Shown here in pieces: positions 25,874 through 36,175 of a stretch of DNA of 51,205 bases. A model generated the notes under the pieces. The model worked only from the letters and a program-made list of their open reading frames with translations, made no database searches and was not told the DNA's origin. The stretch's first letter is position 1; the number at the start of each line of letters is the position of its first letter. The position numbers were made by a program, and so were the translations under genes. This stretch comes from Pseudoflavonifractor sp. An44 (lineage in GTDB: Bacteria; Bacillota; Clostridia; Oscillospirales; Oscillospiraceae), in assembly GCF_002161675.1 (NCBI RefSeq), contig NZ_NFIH01000019.1, positions 1 through 51,205 of the forward strand, in the 5' to 3' direction.

Positions 25874-28800
25874 ATGAAAAAACGATGGGAACGGTTGATT
25901 GCCGCAGTTATGTCTGTGGTGATGGTGCAGACCGTGTGCCCGCCGCAAGCGATGGCATTGGCTGCATCGGAGGTGAAGGAAGCAGCGGAGTATCTGGAAA
26001 TTGACCAGCTGTTTTCTGCCACGCAATCGGCGGTCACCACCGACTCCCCGGAGAACGTGGAGACCCAGACCAGCGCCGCACTGTTTCAAGACGGAGCGGT
26101 GCGCATTTATCATGCCCTCCAGCTGTATGCCATTGGCAGCAATGCGGTGGTGCACAGCGGAGATGCACAGGCGGAGACCTTTGGCACAGGTACGGTGCTC
26201 ACCGATGAGAATGGTCAGGTCCTGCTCTATGATTCGGATGGCAGCTATCAGCTGATGAACGACATTGCGCTGCCTGAGGGAACGGCATGGACGCTGCCCA
26301 GTGGCTTCTCGGGCACCTTTGTGTCGGAAGGGGAGAGCACAGAAGCGCCGTTGTACGATGAGGATACGGATACTATCTACATCTACAACAACTATCAGCT
26401 TCTGACACGGGCCGCTGAGGACGAACTGAAGACAGTCCTGTCTGGCGATAACGTGGCGGAGACCTTCGGCCTGGGCCAGGTGGTGTATGCTGGCGACCAG
26501 CAGCTGGAGTATACCCAGGAGCACAACTATGTGGTGGCCCAGAGCTTTACCGGAGAGATGCCGGAGCTGAAGGCGGAGGAGATTCTGTCGGAGACGACCC
26601 AGGATGCCACAGCGGAAGGTAGACAATTTGCTGGACAAGTCATTTATTATGAAAATGCAAACACTGCCCAGGAAAAAGCATATATTCTGATTGGCAACGC
26701 CGAGCAGTTAGGGGCGATTGGATCAGATAAGCCTGTTTACACAGCTGTATATAAAAGAACGTGGGTTATTGGTTGGAATTCTCACTGGGAAATAGAGTAT
26801 GATAAGGACAATAACCCTATTATGCTGTATGGTGGTGATGCTGATCTGCTTCAGAGCCAAAATGGCAAAAAGAACTATGCATTCCATGGTATAGATGATG
26901 ATGGTGGATTAGTCGGTGACAAACGCTGCGGAGTTAACCAAAAAACTGGAGAAATCGACCCTAATATGGATATTGATGAAAGTGGGCAGACTTACTCTTC
27001 TGATGCCAACTATATCATCTTCCGGAATATTACGTTAACACCTGCTGATAATGGTGGAGGAAACTGGACGCCTTTAATGTTCTCAGGAACCATGGAAGGT
27101 CGGCTATATATGCAAGTTGCCAATCCCTCTAATCCTAACGACCAAAGTCAACCTACGATCTCTGGGATAAGTATATCAACAGATAATACACTGAATCCAG
27201 AGGATGATCGCACAGGCACGGGAGTAGGTTTCTTTTCTAACATTATCAACGATAGTATCTACAGAGGAACGCCAAAAGCTGTTTATGTGAAAAACCTCAT
27301 ATTAGAAGTAGAAAATGTAGAAAACCAATATACAAAAGTTGACGATGGGACCATATCGCTTTTAAGTATTATTTTGAAATTCTTGGGTCTACTACTGGAT
27401 GGCCTAACTGCTGGTCAATTAGGGTTACAGGATTTGCTTACTGCAGACGATGAATCAATGGAATTCTATGCAACGGGGGCTTTTGCTGGACGTATCATTG
27501 GCCCTGTTACGGTAGAGAACTGTAATGTGTCCCTCGGAACTATTACGAGCGAAAAGGGAATGGTCGGTGGCTTTGTGGGTAGTGCAGAGGGCCTAACGGA
27601 ATATGAGGGCCTAAGTAATATACTAAGTGATGTGGCTGAAGGCCTAGAAACCATACTGAATAAGATCCCAGGTTTGGGCTTAGGCGATTTGGTGCCGGTT
27701 TTACTAAAAAACCCGAAGCTGGTAAATCTTGACAACCTGATTCCAATTGGATACAAAGCGCCTGTTATCGATGATTGCCATGTGACTATGACAGATAGTA
27801 CAATTATTGGTTCAGAGAAGACCTCGTTCAACGGCGGGTTTGTGGGATGCCAAACAGGTGCTACGATTAGCGATTGTAGTGTGTACGGCATTACGAGTGT
27901 CAAAGCATCAAATTATGCCGGCGGTTTTGCTGGAGCAATTCGGGATGGAGCAATCGAGGGGTTACTATCCGGTGGTAACATCGATTTGTTTGAGGATGTA
28001 ATACCAAATCTGAGAGGGATTGACCCATCTGCCAAAAATATAAACTGTAGTGTGAATGTGCCAGATGCAGATAAACCGCTGATTCAGTGGACGGTTCAAG
28101 CGGGGGATTACGCCGGTGGCTTGGCTGGTATCATAGCGAACAGTGACGTTTCAAGGGCTGTGGTGCAGGGGCTCAAGAAGGTGGCGGCAACGGGCGATTA
28201 CGCCGGTGGCTTGACCGGACGGGCGACCCTGGGATCAGGATTGACTATGGTAGGAGAAGTAGAAGAGGGCGAGGAAGATTACAATATACTGGGGCAAGTC
28301 ACAAATCTTCTTGAGGGTGTTCTTACAGGAAATACGGATGAACACTTGCAACTTCTTAATGCACTGGGGGTATCTCCATCCAATATTCACAGCTGCACGG
28401 TAACAGGCAGTGAATTAGAGATTGAAGCTGTTAATTTTGTCGGCGGTTTTCTTGGACAAGGTGACGGAACACAGATAGGAAAAGTGGATAAAGGAGTAAA
28501 AAACTCTGTTTCCAATTTGAATTCCATAACTGCCAAAAACGGCAGTTATGCCGGTGGCTTTGTGGGACAGTTAGTACCCGCCAATGCTGGTGGTGTGCTT
28601 AACAGTACCTTGGGCCTAATATCGCTTCAAATACCTGATGTGTCCTATGTAAGCGTTTGCGGACAGGCCGATGGCTTCACTGTCCAGGCATCATCTGGAA
28701 GCTATGCTGGCGGTGCTATTGGCGTCGTAGTGGGAGGAACAATTGACAACGTAACAGTTACAAACCTGCTATCTGTCACTGCGAATGCTGAGAATGGTAT

Positions 28801-31800
28801 AGCCGGTGGATTTATGGGAAGTAATAATGCCAGTGGCTTGGTGAGTACTGGTGGATTGAATTTGTTAGGGCTGAATATTGTAACGGTTAGTGAGTTGCTC
28901 AATGCGGTCAACTATCTGCTCACCGACTGCACCAACTGCTATGTGAGCTTTACAGGCAACGCCGCACCCCAGGTGAGTGCCGCCAGTGCGGGTGGCTTTG
29001 TGGGCGAGATGTACGGTGGCAGTGTCAATAATTCTGACATGACAGACAATCGAGGTGCAGTACGAAATCTTTCTAATGTCCAAGGAACGTATTACGCTGG
29101 CGGCTTTGCCGGTAAAATTTGTTCTGGCAATCTGGCAGATGCCGGCGGCGGGATCGAGCTTGCGGAATTGGAAGTAAATGTCACAGATTTGACTGATGTT
29201 TTGCAGGGTTATGTGCCCAAAGTCACATCGGCGGATGTGTCGTCTGCAGAAACTGGACTGAAGGTACAGGCATTAAAGCAAAAGATGCGGGAGGACAACA
29301 CAACCGTTGCAGACAAAGATTCCGGTGCCGCAGGTGGATATGCGGGCCTGGTTCGTGGCGCTCAGATTTCCTACAGTGATGTGAACGCCCTGGCAACCCG
29401 AGGAAGCTTTAAAAGTGAAGAAGTTTCCAACAGCGATTGGGCGGTGAAAGCACCCGCCTACGCCGGAGGATATGCGGGTAAAATCGACTTGGGCTCCCTG
29501 GCTACGGTGGGTGATAGCGTGTCGCTCCTAGACATTGTTGGCTTGGATGACATACTCTCGGCACTGAGTGTGGTGGAGTCACGTCTGGAGCAGTGTGACG
29601 TAACTGGGAAAAGCGGTGGCTTCAATGTAAAGGCATCCAATGTTACAGAGGAAAAGACTGTAACGAGTGCCACCGTAGGCTCGGCCGGCGGCTTTGCAGG
29701 TGAAATCAACGGAGCCTGGCTCAATGGATGTGACGCAGGCAATTATGAGTATATCGAGGGTGTGGTCAGTGCTGGCGGATATGCAGGCACGGTCCAGCCT
29801 GGAGATATGGTCAGCTTGCTGGAAGGGCAGACGAACATCCTCGAAATTGTGAATGCAAGTGGTCTGCTCAGTGCATTGAAGACGTTTATTCCTCGCATTT
29901 ACAACAGCTCGACGGCTGCTGTGCCTTGTGGTGGCTATATCGAGGCCACTGGGACTTCTGTCGATGAGCAGCTGAAGGGCATGGCTGGTGGCTACGTAGG
30001 TTACAATCAGGGCGGCCGTATCTGGGGTAATGTTAAGACGGACCCTGCTGATGTATCGAAACAACCAGCCGTTTTGAAGGACCAAAAAACGGCGACGACC
30101 CACCGGGTACGTGAAGTTGTCGGCGTAGAGTTTGCTGGTGGTTTCACCGGACTCATGAAGTCCGCCAACCTGGTGGATAGCGGGAGCGTAAAACTGCTGC
30201 CCACAGAGGAAGGAGCAGTTGCTAAACTTTCGGTGCCGGTATCTGCACTTGAGGTTGTCTATGCGATCCAGACCAATACCCAGACAACTGGCCCGCTGCG
30301 TGGACTAGACGAGGATACCTGGAAGGCATGGGTAGCTGCAGTGGGTTCCAGCGGTGTGTATGGAGAGGAACTTGTTCAGGCTTCCTATGGTAATCTGGCG
30401 CAGTACATCTATGGCTACACGGTAACCGCAAAAGCAGAAGATGAAGGAAGCAGTTTGGTTGACGGCGGCGCCGCTGGCGGCTATGTGGGACGCATGGAGG
30501 CCGGAGTCATTACCAACGCCTATGCGCAGGATGTCAAAGCCGTCACTGCATTCCGTAGCGCCGGTGGTTTTGCCGGTGAAATGGAGACAGGTTCTGTTGC
30601 TAATGTTGGAAACATAGAGATTGCTGGACTAAAAGTCACAGGAAACCTGCCGATTGTAAAATCCTTTGTACCGGTGGTCTATGCCTCGCGTGTAGACGGA
30701 TATCAATCTGGCATGACGATCAAAACAACCAGTGATACTGAAAACAGTGCCATTGGAAATGCCGGCGGTTTTGTGGGCGTAGCTTATGGCGCTCAACTGT
30801 GGCGAGAAATTCCAAAAGATGAAGATTTGGACTTTGTGCGGGTGACGGAGCAGGCCGCTGAAGTTCAGAATCTAAAGTATGTTTACGGCTCTCAGTATGC
30901 TGGCGGTTTTGCAGGCCGAATTGACTCCGCAAGTGCAGCGAACGTTGAGGTCGGGGCGGACTCCGGTGTGCTGGACCAGATTCTGGAGCATCTCATTCAA
31001 GCGGTCACGGGAGATGTTTCCAATTTGCTGTCTGTGCTGGATGCCACAATACCCACAGTGGAGAGTGCATGGGTGAATACTAGCGTGAAAAAGAATGCCA
31101 AGGCGTCCATCACCAGAGATGATTTGGAAGCCACCATGGACTTTGCAGTTTTGGATGCCGACCAAGCAGCTGGTGGTTTTGTGGGTATGGCTTGCGGCGC
31201 TGTGTTTGGTAAGCGAAATGCTACCACAAAGATGACAGAGGAAATCCCTGACACTGCATTGGTGATTTCTGGTGTGCGCGCGGTGGCCGGAGGTGAACAT
31301 GCTGGCGGTTTCTTCGGTCTGGCAGAAATGGGCGGCGTGGCTCAAATTGCTGAGGGAGGCACTGGCATCCTCAACCTTCTGGTGCTCAATAATGTGGACG
31401 TTCTCAACGCCTTCCGCACCTACTTCTACGATTGTTATGTGTTTGGTTCTGCTGAGGGAATGTCGGTCTATGCGCGAACGGACTCCAGGGATGGAGGCGA
31501 TAGCACAAGTGGCAGTGATGCAAACCAAGTCTATCACAACGGAAATGCCGGAGGATTCGGCGGCAGCTTGCTCAATGCAACCGTACTGCGTAGTCATGTG
31601 AGAAATTTGAAGCTGGTCAACGGCCTCAATTATGTGGGCGGCTTTGTGGGCCTTAGTGGTAAGAGTGGCGTCTTGGACCTGGATAAGGCAGAAGTGCTGG
31701 AAAATGTGTTGATTGCCGCTGCGGGCCTGATGGACATTTTCGGCTCCCACATGGATGACAGCTCCGTCACTGGTATGGCCAATCAGGTGGGTTACACCCT

Positions 31801-34800
31801 GGCCAGTAAGGGCGGGAAGGATTGCATTGCCGGCGGTTTCATCGGATATGGCGACCTCTCGCGGGTCAACAACTGCAAAGTAGACCAGCTGAAGCAAGTG
31901 TACAGCGATGCCCAAGCCGGTGGCTTTGTGGGACGTACCAGCTATGCCTATCTTGCCAAGGTCGATAGCACTTCCCCAGTGTTGCTCAATCCTCTGTTGT
32001 ATGTGATTAATAAGTTGCTTGATGCTCTGTATGTCGGGAAGTTGGAAGATATCGGTGCGATTCAGGTAAAAATCCCTGGCTTGGAGAAGGCGTTGGAGCT
32101 AGAGGTACTGAGTGAGGGCGATGTACTTTCTGTAACGCTCTTTGACTTGAAAATTTCCGTTGCTCTGGTGAAAGACAACGGAGATGGGACTAAGGATATG
32201 GCTCAAATCCATATCGGAGACTCTTATGTGGAGATACCATGTTCAAAGGACGGTATTACCGAAGATGCCTTGAAAATCGGTCTCATCAAGGCCAACCGCA
32301 CCAAGGTGGATGGCTGCACGGTCACCGGTGTCACCAACGGCTACGATGTGTTTGGCGGCGGAGCCGGAAATGACACGGATGGTACTGACGAACACGGCTA
32401 CGCTGGCGGCTTCGTGGGCTACAACAATGAGGGCCTGCTGCAGAACAACACCATGTATCGTGCCGATACCATTCGCGGCTCTGTAAAATCCGTTGATATT
32501 GATGGAGAGAAAGTAACCCTTGGATTGGTTGGAACATTCTCTGGCGAGACATCTCTGAAGACGGTGTATGAGAATATCAACGATCTGAAGGACATCGAGG
32601 GCGTGAACAATCACTACTTCGTCTACCGCCTGAATAAGTATGGTGATCCTCTGGATGAGATCGTCAAGGGGGATAAACAACTGAATCAGGTGGATACTCA
32701 AAGGAATAAAGAGTTGGTGCCGTACAAGCAAGATGGGGACTATAACGTTTATGCGGTGTGGCATCTTGGTGGAGATGATGATATTACTGTTGCAAAAGAT
32801 CAGACCTATTTTTCTGCCATGTGGCAGGATGCTCAACTGAGCAGCAGAAAATATCCCAACGCCAAGTTCCCGGTGAATGTGTACGTTTCTGCGGCCCAGG
32901 CTAACCTGATGCTGGGGGTGGCCACCGAACAGAATGAGGACCGGACGATTCCTGGTGCTGGTGATATGCAAGACCCCTGTGGAACCGAGATGCTGCTGAC
33001 CGTACAGAAAATTTGGTTTGATGATGGGAGTATTGAGAGACCCGAGGAAATCAATGTGACGCTGCTTCAAGGCTTCAAGCCCTCGAAGGAGGGGGAAGAG
33101 CCCACTATGAAGCCGTATCAGGTTCCTGTGGAAGATCAGTATCAGCCAGGAGAACCCGGTGCGTCTGTTGTAGATAATGTCTTGAAGGAGAATCCTTTCC
33201 AGATGAATAGCGACATGGTAGGTGCGGACCCCGATATTTGGACCACCCAGTTCTATGTACCGATGCGTGCGGAACAGGGGGAGAACGGGGAACTTGGTCA
33301 ACTGTATACCTACGATGTTTCGGAGGAAACAATTGATGGCTATGTTACCTTCTATTACAAGCCAGACGACTACACCATTTACATCTTGAACTTCCAGATT
33401 TCTATGCTGATGGCAGACGATACTGTGGTCATCGATTACGGTTTGCCCGTGGCAGTAGATGTTTTGGACAATGATGCACTGGGGTCCTATCAGATTGCGG
33501 GCGAGTTGGCGGGCGTTGCTCAGTATGACGCTGAGAAACTGCACAAGACATTTGACCAGACAACGGCATTGACTCAGCATGAGCAGCAACTTTCCTATGG
33601 CAAGGCGACCATCGATGCACCTAAGGGAGTCGTGGCTGAGACCTCGGAGACCGACGTTAAGCCCGAGACCCCGGAGACCGATGGTAAGGCTGAAACCTCA
33701 GAGACCAACGCCGCTTACAAGCGAGACGTATACTATGTGCCCGATACCATGCAAATGGACTCCCTGGAACGGATGCTGTATGTGGTGGCGTTGGATTCTA
33801 AATACGTAAAAAATGGCCAAAACTACATCACGGGTGAGCTCTCAATCATTCCAGCAACCGAAATCTTCTATGAAGATAATTTTGGTGCGATAAAGCCTAA
33901 TCCGGGTTATACAAAGGACGATACAGAGATAGTATGGACGCCTCTGACCGGAGAGGGCTCTGATACACAGCAGGATACCGACCGTCCAGGCAGTGCAGAA
34001 TTGGGCAAGCTGTGGGATGATTCGTACGGAAATGATACCCACTACGAGAAAGATGCAACTTACAGCAACGGGACCGCATGGTATGTTGAGGTAGGGGAAG
34101 ACACAAAGACCTCCCCCAGCGTAGAATTTGCGTTTACAGGAACGGGATTTGATTTAATTAGTGTGACCAGCGGAGATACTGGATATGTCCTGATTGAGGT
34201 CTATGATAAGGGAAATAAGCTCGTTCGAAGGTCAGTGATTGATACATATTATGGGTATGTGTATGATGCTGAGAAAGATGAGTGGATTGTGGACGAAAAT
34301 GCGGATAACTCCAATGCGTTGTATCAAGTGCCCATTGCAAAGGTTGATGGTTTGGGATGGGGAGAGTATAGCGTAAAAGTAATGCCTGTTTATGAGAAAG
34401 CTTTTGACCATCATTATCAGGAAGGCGGTCAAGACAATTCCTACACATTCTATTTAGATGCCATTCGTGTATATAATCCAGCAAATCCCTCGGGCAATGC
34501 CTATGAAGATATCAAGGATGTTTACTTAGAAGATGGGGAATTCAATCCTCACTTCAAGGAAATCCGTGATATTCTCCTCGATGCAAATAATACATCTGCG
34601 GTCACTGAGATTGGCGCGGTTTTCGTGGATGGACATGGAACCTTGACTGACATCGAAGACTATAAGGCGTATGGACCTAAAAATGAGGTCTACTTGGCCC
34701 CGGGGCAGGCGATATCGTTCAATCTGGAGACGACATCAGAGGATATTCCTGATAAGCTGCAGTTGTCTGCAAAGCTAGAAAGTGGAAGTTCCACACAGAT

Positions 34801-36109
34801 GACCATCGAACTGGCTGTTCCTGATCAAGATAAACAGTGGGTCTCGTTCCGGGCAAAGACGTACACGATCGAGACAGCGTATGATTTGTATTACGAATTT
34901 GGTGAACAGTGTGTGTGGGAAGCCCAAAAGAATGAAGCGGGCGAGGTTGTCTATAAAACCAAGTTCCCCATTGTCATCCGAAATTCCAGCAGTTCGACAA
35001 CGGAGGGGGCGGATGTGGTTCCCACGGATGATCCCAACGCAAATCTGGACGACAAGGTTGGAAATCTGCTGTCCCTGACCAACCTGCAATGGACAGGAAA
35101 TGCTAAAATCAAGCAAGAAGGCGATGGAACTGCCACAGTCCAGAGCGAGGAGAACCGTACTGCACAGCAAGACTTGCTGGTGACAAGCAGTTGGGAAAAT
35201 GTAGAGGCCGCCTATTACTTGCTCAATCCTGTGCAGCAGTACACCGTGACCGTGAAGTATCAGGATGAGAACGGAAATTCTTTGGCAGAGGACCAAGTGC
35301 TCCAGGTTTACGATGGCGCAGAATATGATGCCACGAAACTTCTGGAACAAGCCATCAAAGGATATCAGTTCCAGCGGGTTCAGGGAGAGGCAACTGGTGT
35401 GGCCACAGGCGATGTGGAGATTGTTGTGATTTATCAGAAGCTGAGAATGGAAACCCTACAGCAGCTGATAGACCGCGCCAAGACCATGGTGGACTGTGCC
35501 CACAAGTACGTCCAAACCCAGTGGGAAGCTCTGCTGGATGCACTGGAAGCGGCGGAGCAGCTCTTGAGCGTGGAGCATGTGACTCAAGACCAAGTGGACG
35601 ACACAGCCAGTGCGCTGCTTGAGGCGATTATGGCCCAGCGTTTCCAAGCGAATAAGGAGAACTTGGAGGCGATTTTGGAGCAAGCCAAGGACATGGACCT
35701 CTCCGGCTACACGGTGGAAAGCGTAGCAAGATTCCAGGCGGCGCTGGATGCAGCGCAGGCTGTGATGGATGACGATAGCCTGAGTGAGGAAGAGCAGCAA
35801 ACGGTGGATGCAGCGACCGAGGCGCTTGCTGCGGCCATGGAGGGGCTGACGGCTGAAACGGAGCCGGAAGAGCCGGAAGCCACAGATGCCCCCCAGGCGA
35901 CCGATGCGCCTGAGGTAAGCCAGCAGCCCGAAGCTACCAACGCTCCACAGACAACGGATGAGCCCCAGGCGACTCCGGAGTCGGAGGCCCAGGTTCCCCA
36001 GACGGGAGATGAGTCTGGTTTGACCATCTGGCTGACAACTCTGTTTGTCTGTGCTGCGGCTGGAATTGGCATGGGTATGAAAATCAAGACTCGAAAAGAA
36101 GAGCAGTGA
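25874..36109 (+). CDS. Giant GLUG-repeat cell-wall-anchored surface protein
   Basis: A 3411-residue probable adhesin. It has a signal peptide (cut near residue 28), a non-repetitive acidic N-terminal region (30-530), a GLUG-repeat region (about 534-2182) with roughly 29 copies of an AGGFxG core, then a Cna-B-like segment (near 2375, LTVQKIWFDDG), a beta-sandwich-like region (about 2720-2880), a MucBP-like domain (3121-3195), FIVAR-type helical repeats (3196-3330), a Pro/Thr/Glu stalk, VPQTG at 3374-3378, a helix and a basic tail. ATG 25874 follows GAGGGAAG and opens the signal peptide; 25 in-frame residues before it are not needed. GLUG proteins form extended beta-solenoids for attachment. 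Composition changes inside the gene near 26620. The gene heads the operon that carries the peptide-modification cassette. Confidence 0.85.
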   Translation: MKKRWERLIAAVMSVVMVQTVCPPQAMALAASEVKEAAEYLEIDQLFSATQSAVTTDSPENVETQTSAALFQDGAVRIYHALQLYAIGSNAVVHSGDAQAETFGTGTVLTDENGQVLLYDSDGSYQLMNDIALPEGTAWTLPSGFSGTFVSEGESTEAPLYDEDTDTIYIYNNYQLLTRAAEDELKTVLSGDNVAETFGLGQVVYAGDQQLEYTQEHNYVVAQSFTGEMPELKAEEILSETTQDATAEGRQFAGQVIYYENANTAQEKAYILIGNAEQLGAIGSDKPVYTAVYKRTWVIGWNSHWEIEYDKDNNPIMLYGGDADLLQSQNGKKNYAFHGIDDDGGLVGDKRCGVNQKTGEIDPNMDIDESGQTYSSDANYIIFRNITLTPADNGGGNWTPLMFSGTMEGRLYMQVANPSNPNDQSQPTISGISISTDNTLNPEDDRTGTGVGFFSNIINDSIYRGTPKAVYVKNLILEVENVENQYTKVDDGTISLLSIILKFLGLLLDGLTAGQLGLQDLLTADDESMEFYATGAFAGRIIGPVTVENCNVSLGTITSEKGMVGGFVGSAEGLTEYEGLSNILSDVAEGLETILNKIPGLGLGDLVPVLLKNPKLVNLDNLIPIGYKAPVIDDCHVTMTDSTIIGSEKTSFNGGFVGCQTGATISDCSVYGITSVKASNYAGGFAGAIRDGAIEGLLSGGNIDLFEDVIPNLRGIDPSAKNINCSVNVPDADKPLIQWTVQAGDYAGGLAGIIANSDVSRAVVQGLKKVAATGDYAGGLTGRATLGSGLTMVGEVEEGEEDYNILGQVTNLLEGVLTGNTDEHLQLLNALGVSPSNIHSCTVTGSELEIEAVNFVGGFLGQGDGTQIGKVDKGVKNSVSNLNSITAKNGSYAGGFVGQLVPANAGGVLNSTLGLISLQIPDVSYVSVCGQADGFTVQASSGSYAGGAIGVVVGGTIDNVTVTNLLSVTANAENGIAGGFMGSNNASGLVSTGGLNLLGLNIVTVSELLNAVNYLLTDCTNCYVSFTGNAAPQVSAASAGGFVGEMYGGSVNNSDMTDNRGAVRNLSNVQGTYYAGGFAGKICSGNLADAGGGIELAELEVNVTDLTDVLQGYVPKVTSADVSSAETGLKVQALKQKMREDNTTVADKDSGAAGGYAGLVRGAQISYSDVNALATRGSFKSEEVSNSDWAVKAPAYAGGYAGKIDLGSLATVGDSVSLLDIVGLDDILSALSVVESRLEQCDVTGKSGGFNVKASNVTEEKTVTSATVGSAGGFAGEINGAWLNGCDAGNYEYIEGVVSAGGYAGTVQPGDMVSLLEGQTNILEIVNASGLLSALKTFIPRIYNSSTAAVPCGGYIEATGTSVDEQLKGMAGGYVGYNQGGRIWGNVKTDPADVSKQPAVLKDQKTATTHRVREVVGVEFAGGFTGLMKSANLVDSGSVKLLPTEEGAVAKLSVPVSALEVVYAIQTNTQTTGPLRGLDEDTWKAWVAAVGSSGVYGEELVQASYGNLAQYIYGYTVTAKAEDEGSSLVDGGAAGGYVGRMEAGVITNAYAQDVKAVTAFRSAGGFAGEMETGSVANVGNIEIAGLKVTGNLPIVKSFVPVVYASRVDGYQSGMTIKTTSDTENSAIGNAGGFVGVAYGAQLWREIPKDEDLDFVRVTEQAAEVQNLKYVYGSQYAGGFAGRIDSASAANVEVGADSGVLDQILEHLIQAVTGDVSNLLSVLDATIPTVESAWVNTSVKKNAKASITRDDLEATMDFAVLDADQAAGGFVGMACGAVFGKRNATTKMTEEIPDTALVISGVRAVAGGEHAGGFFGLAEMGGVAQIAEGGTGILNLLVLNNVDVLNAFRTYFYDCYVFGSAEGMSVYARTDSRDGGDSTSGSDANQVYHNGNAGGFGGSLLNATVLRSHVRNLKLVNGLNYVGGFVGLSGKSGVLDLDKAEVLENVLIAAAGLMDIFGSHMDDSSVTGMANQVGYTLASKGGKDCIAGGFIGYGDLSRVNNCKVDQLKQVYSDAQAGGFVGRTSYAYLAKVDSTSPVLLNPLLYVINKLLDALYVGKLEDIGAIQVKIPGLEKALELEVLSEGDVLSVTLFDLKISVALVKDNGDGTKDMAQIHIGDSYVEIPCSKDGITEDALKIGLIKANRTKVDGCTVTGVTNGYDVFGGGAGNDTDGTDEHGYAGGFVGYNNEGLLQNNTMYRADTIRGSVKSVDIDGEKVTLGLVGTFSGETSLKTVYENINDLKDIEGVNNHYFVYRLNKYGDPLDEIVKGDKQLNQVDTQRNKELVPYKQDGDYNVYAVWHLGGDDDITVAKDQTYFSAMWQDAQLSSRKYPNAKFPVNVYVSAAQANLMLGVATEQNEDRTIPGAGDMQDPCGTEMLLTVQKIWFDDGSIERPEEINVTLLQGFKPSKEGEEPTMKPYQVPVEDQYQPGEPGASVVDNVLKENPFQMNSDMVGADPDIWTTQFYVPMRAEQGENGELGQLYTYDVSEETIDGYVTFYYKPDDYTIYILNFQISMLMADDTVVIDYGLPVAVDVLDNDALGSYQIAGELAGVAQYDAEKLHKTFDQTTALTQHEQQLSYGKATIDAPKGVVAETSETDVKPETPETDGKAETSETNAAYKRDVYYVPDTMQMDSLERMLYVVALDSKYVKNGQNYITGELSIIPATEIFYEDNFGAIKPNPGYTKDDTEIVWTPLTGEGSDTQQDTDRPGSAELGKLWDDSYGNDTHYEKDATYSNGTAWYVEVGEDTKTSPSVEFAFTGTGFDLISVTSGDTGYVLIEVYDKGNKLVRRSVIDTYYGYVYDAEKDEWIVDENADNSNALYQVPIAKVDGLGWGEYSVKVMPVYEKAFDHHYQEGGQDNSYTFYLDAIRVYNPANPSGNAYEDIKDVYLEDGEFNPHFKEIRDILLDANNTSAVTEIGAVFVDGHGTLTDIEDYKAYGPKNEVYLAPGQAISFNLETTSEDIPDKLQLSAKLESGSSTQMTIELAVPDQDKQWVSFRAKTYTIETAYDLYYEFGEQCVWEAQKNEAGEVVYKTKFPIVIRNSSSSTTEGADVVPTDDPNANLDDKVGNLLSLTNLQWTGNAKIKQEGDGTATVQSEENRTAQQDLLVTSSWENVEAAYYLLNPVQQYTVTVKYQDENGNSLAEDQVLQVYDGAEYDATKLLEQAIKGYQFQRVQGEATGVATGDVEIVVIYQKLRMETLQQLIDRAKTMVDCAHKYVQTQWEALLDALEAAEQLLSVEHVTQDQVDDTASALLEAIMAQRFQANKENLEAILEQAKDMDLSGYTVESVARFQAALDAAQAVMDDDSLSEEEQQTVDAATEALAAAMEGLTAETEPEEPEATDAPQATDAPEVSQQPEATNAPQTTDEPQATPESEAQVPQTGDESGLTIWLTTLFVCAAAGIGMGMKIKTRKEEQ
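27473..32430 (+). repeat. GLUG-type repeat array (about 29 units)
   Basis: The coded repeats have a core of AGG-aromatic-x-G (AGGFVG, AGGYAG, AGGFAG) spaced irregularly, often 40-80 residues apart. Units alternate with segments predicted to be long turns. DNA sequence varies between copies, so these are old, diverged duplications and not tandem DNA repeats. I counted 29 copies by eye. Confidence 0.8.
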
Positions 36110-36125
36110 CAAATACCTGATATGG

Positions 36126-36159
36126 CCGGTGGCTTCCCCTGGAAAGGGGAAGCCACCGG
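36126..36159 (+). terminator. 14-base hairpin between giant adhesin and next gene
   Basis: CCGGTGGCTTCCCC (36126-36139) pairs perfectly with GGGGAAGCCACCGG (36146-36159) over a 6-base loop. There is no T-run after it; the ribosome site of the next gene follows within six bases. It may reduce readthrough, stabilise an mRNA end or modulate downstream translation, and not be a full terminator. Confidence 0.5.
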
Positions 36160-36175
36160 GGCACTGGAGGAAAAG

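Noticed and set aside
27473-32430. CRISPR-like or tandem DNA repeat
   Set aside because: The repeats are in protein sequence only (GLUG units); spacing and DNA sequence vary and the whole region is one coding frame.
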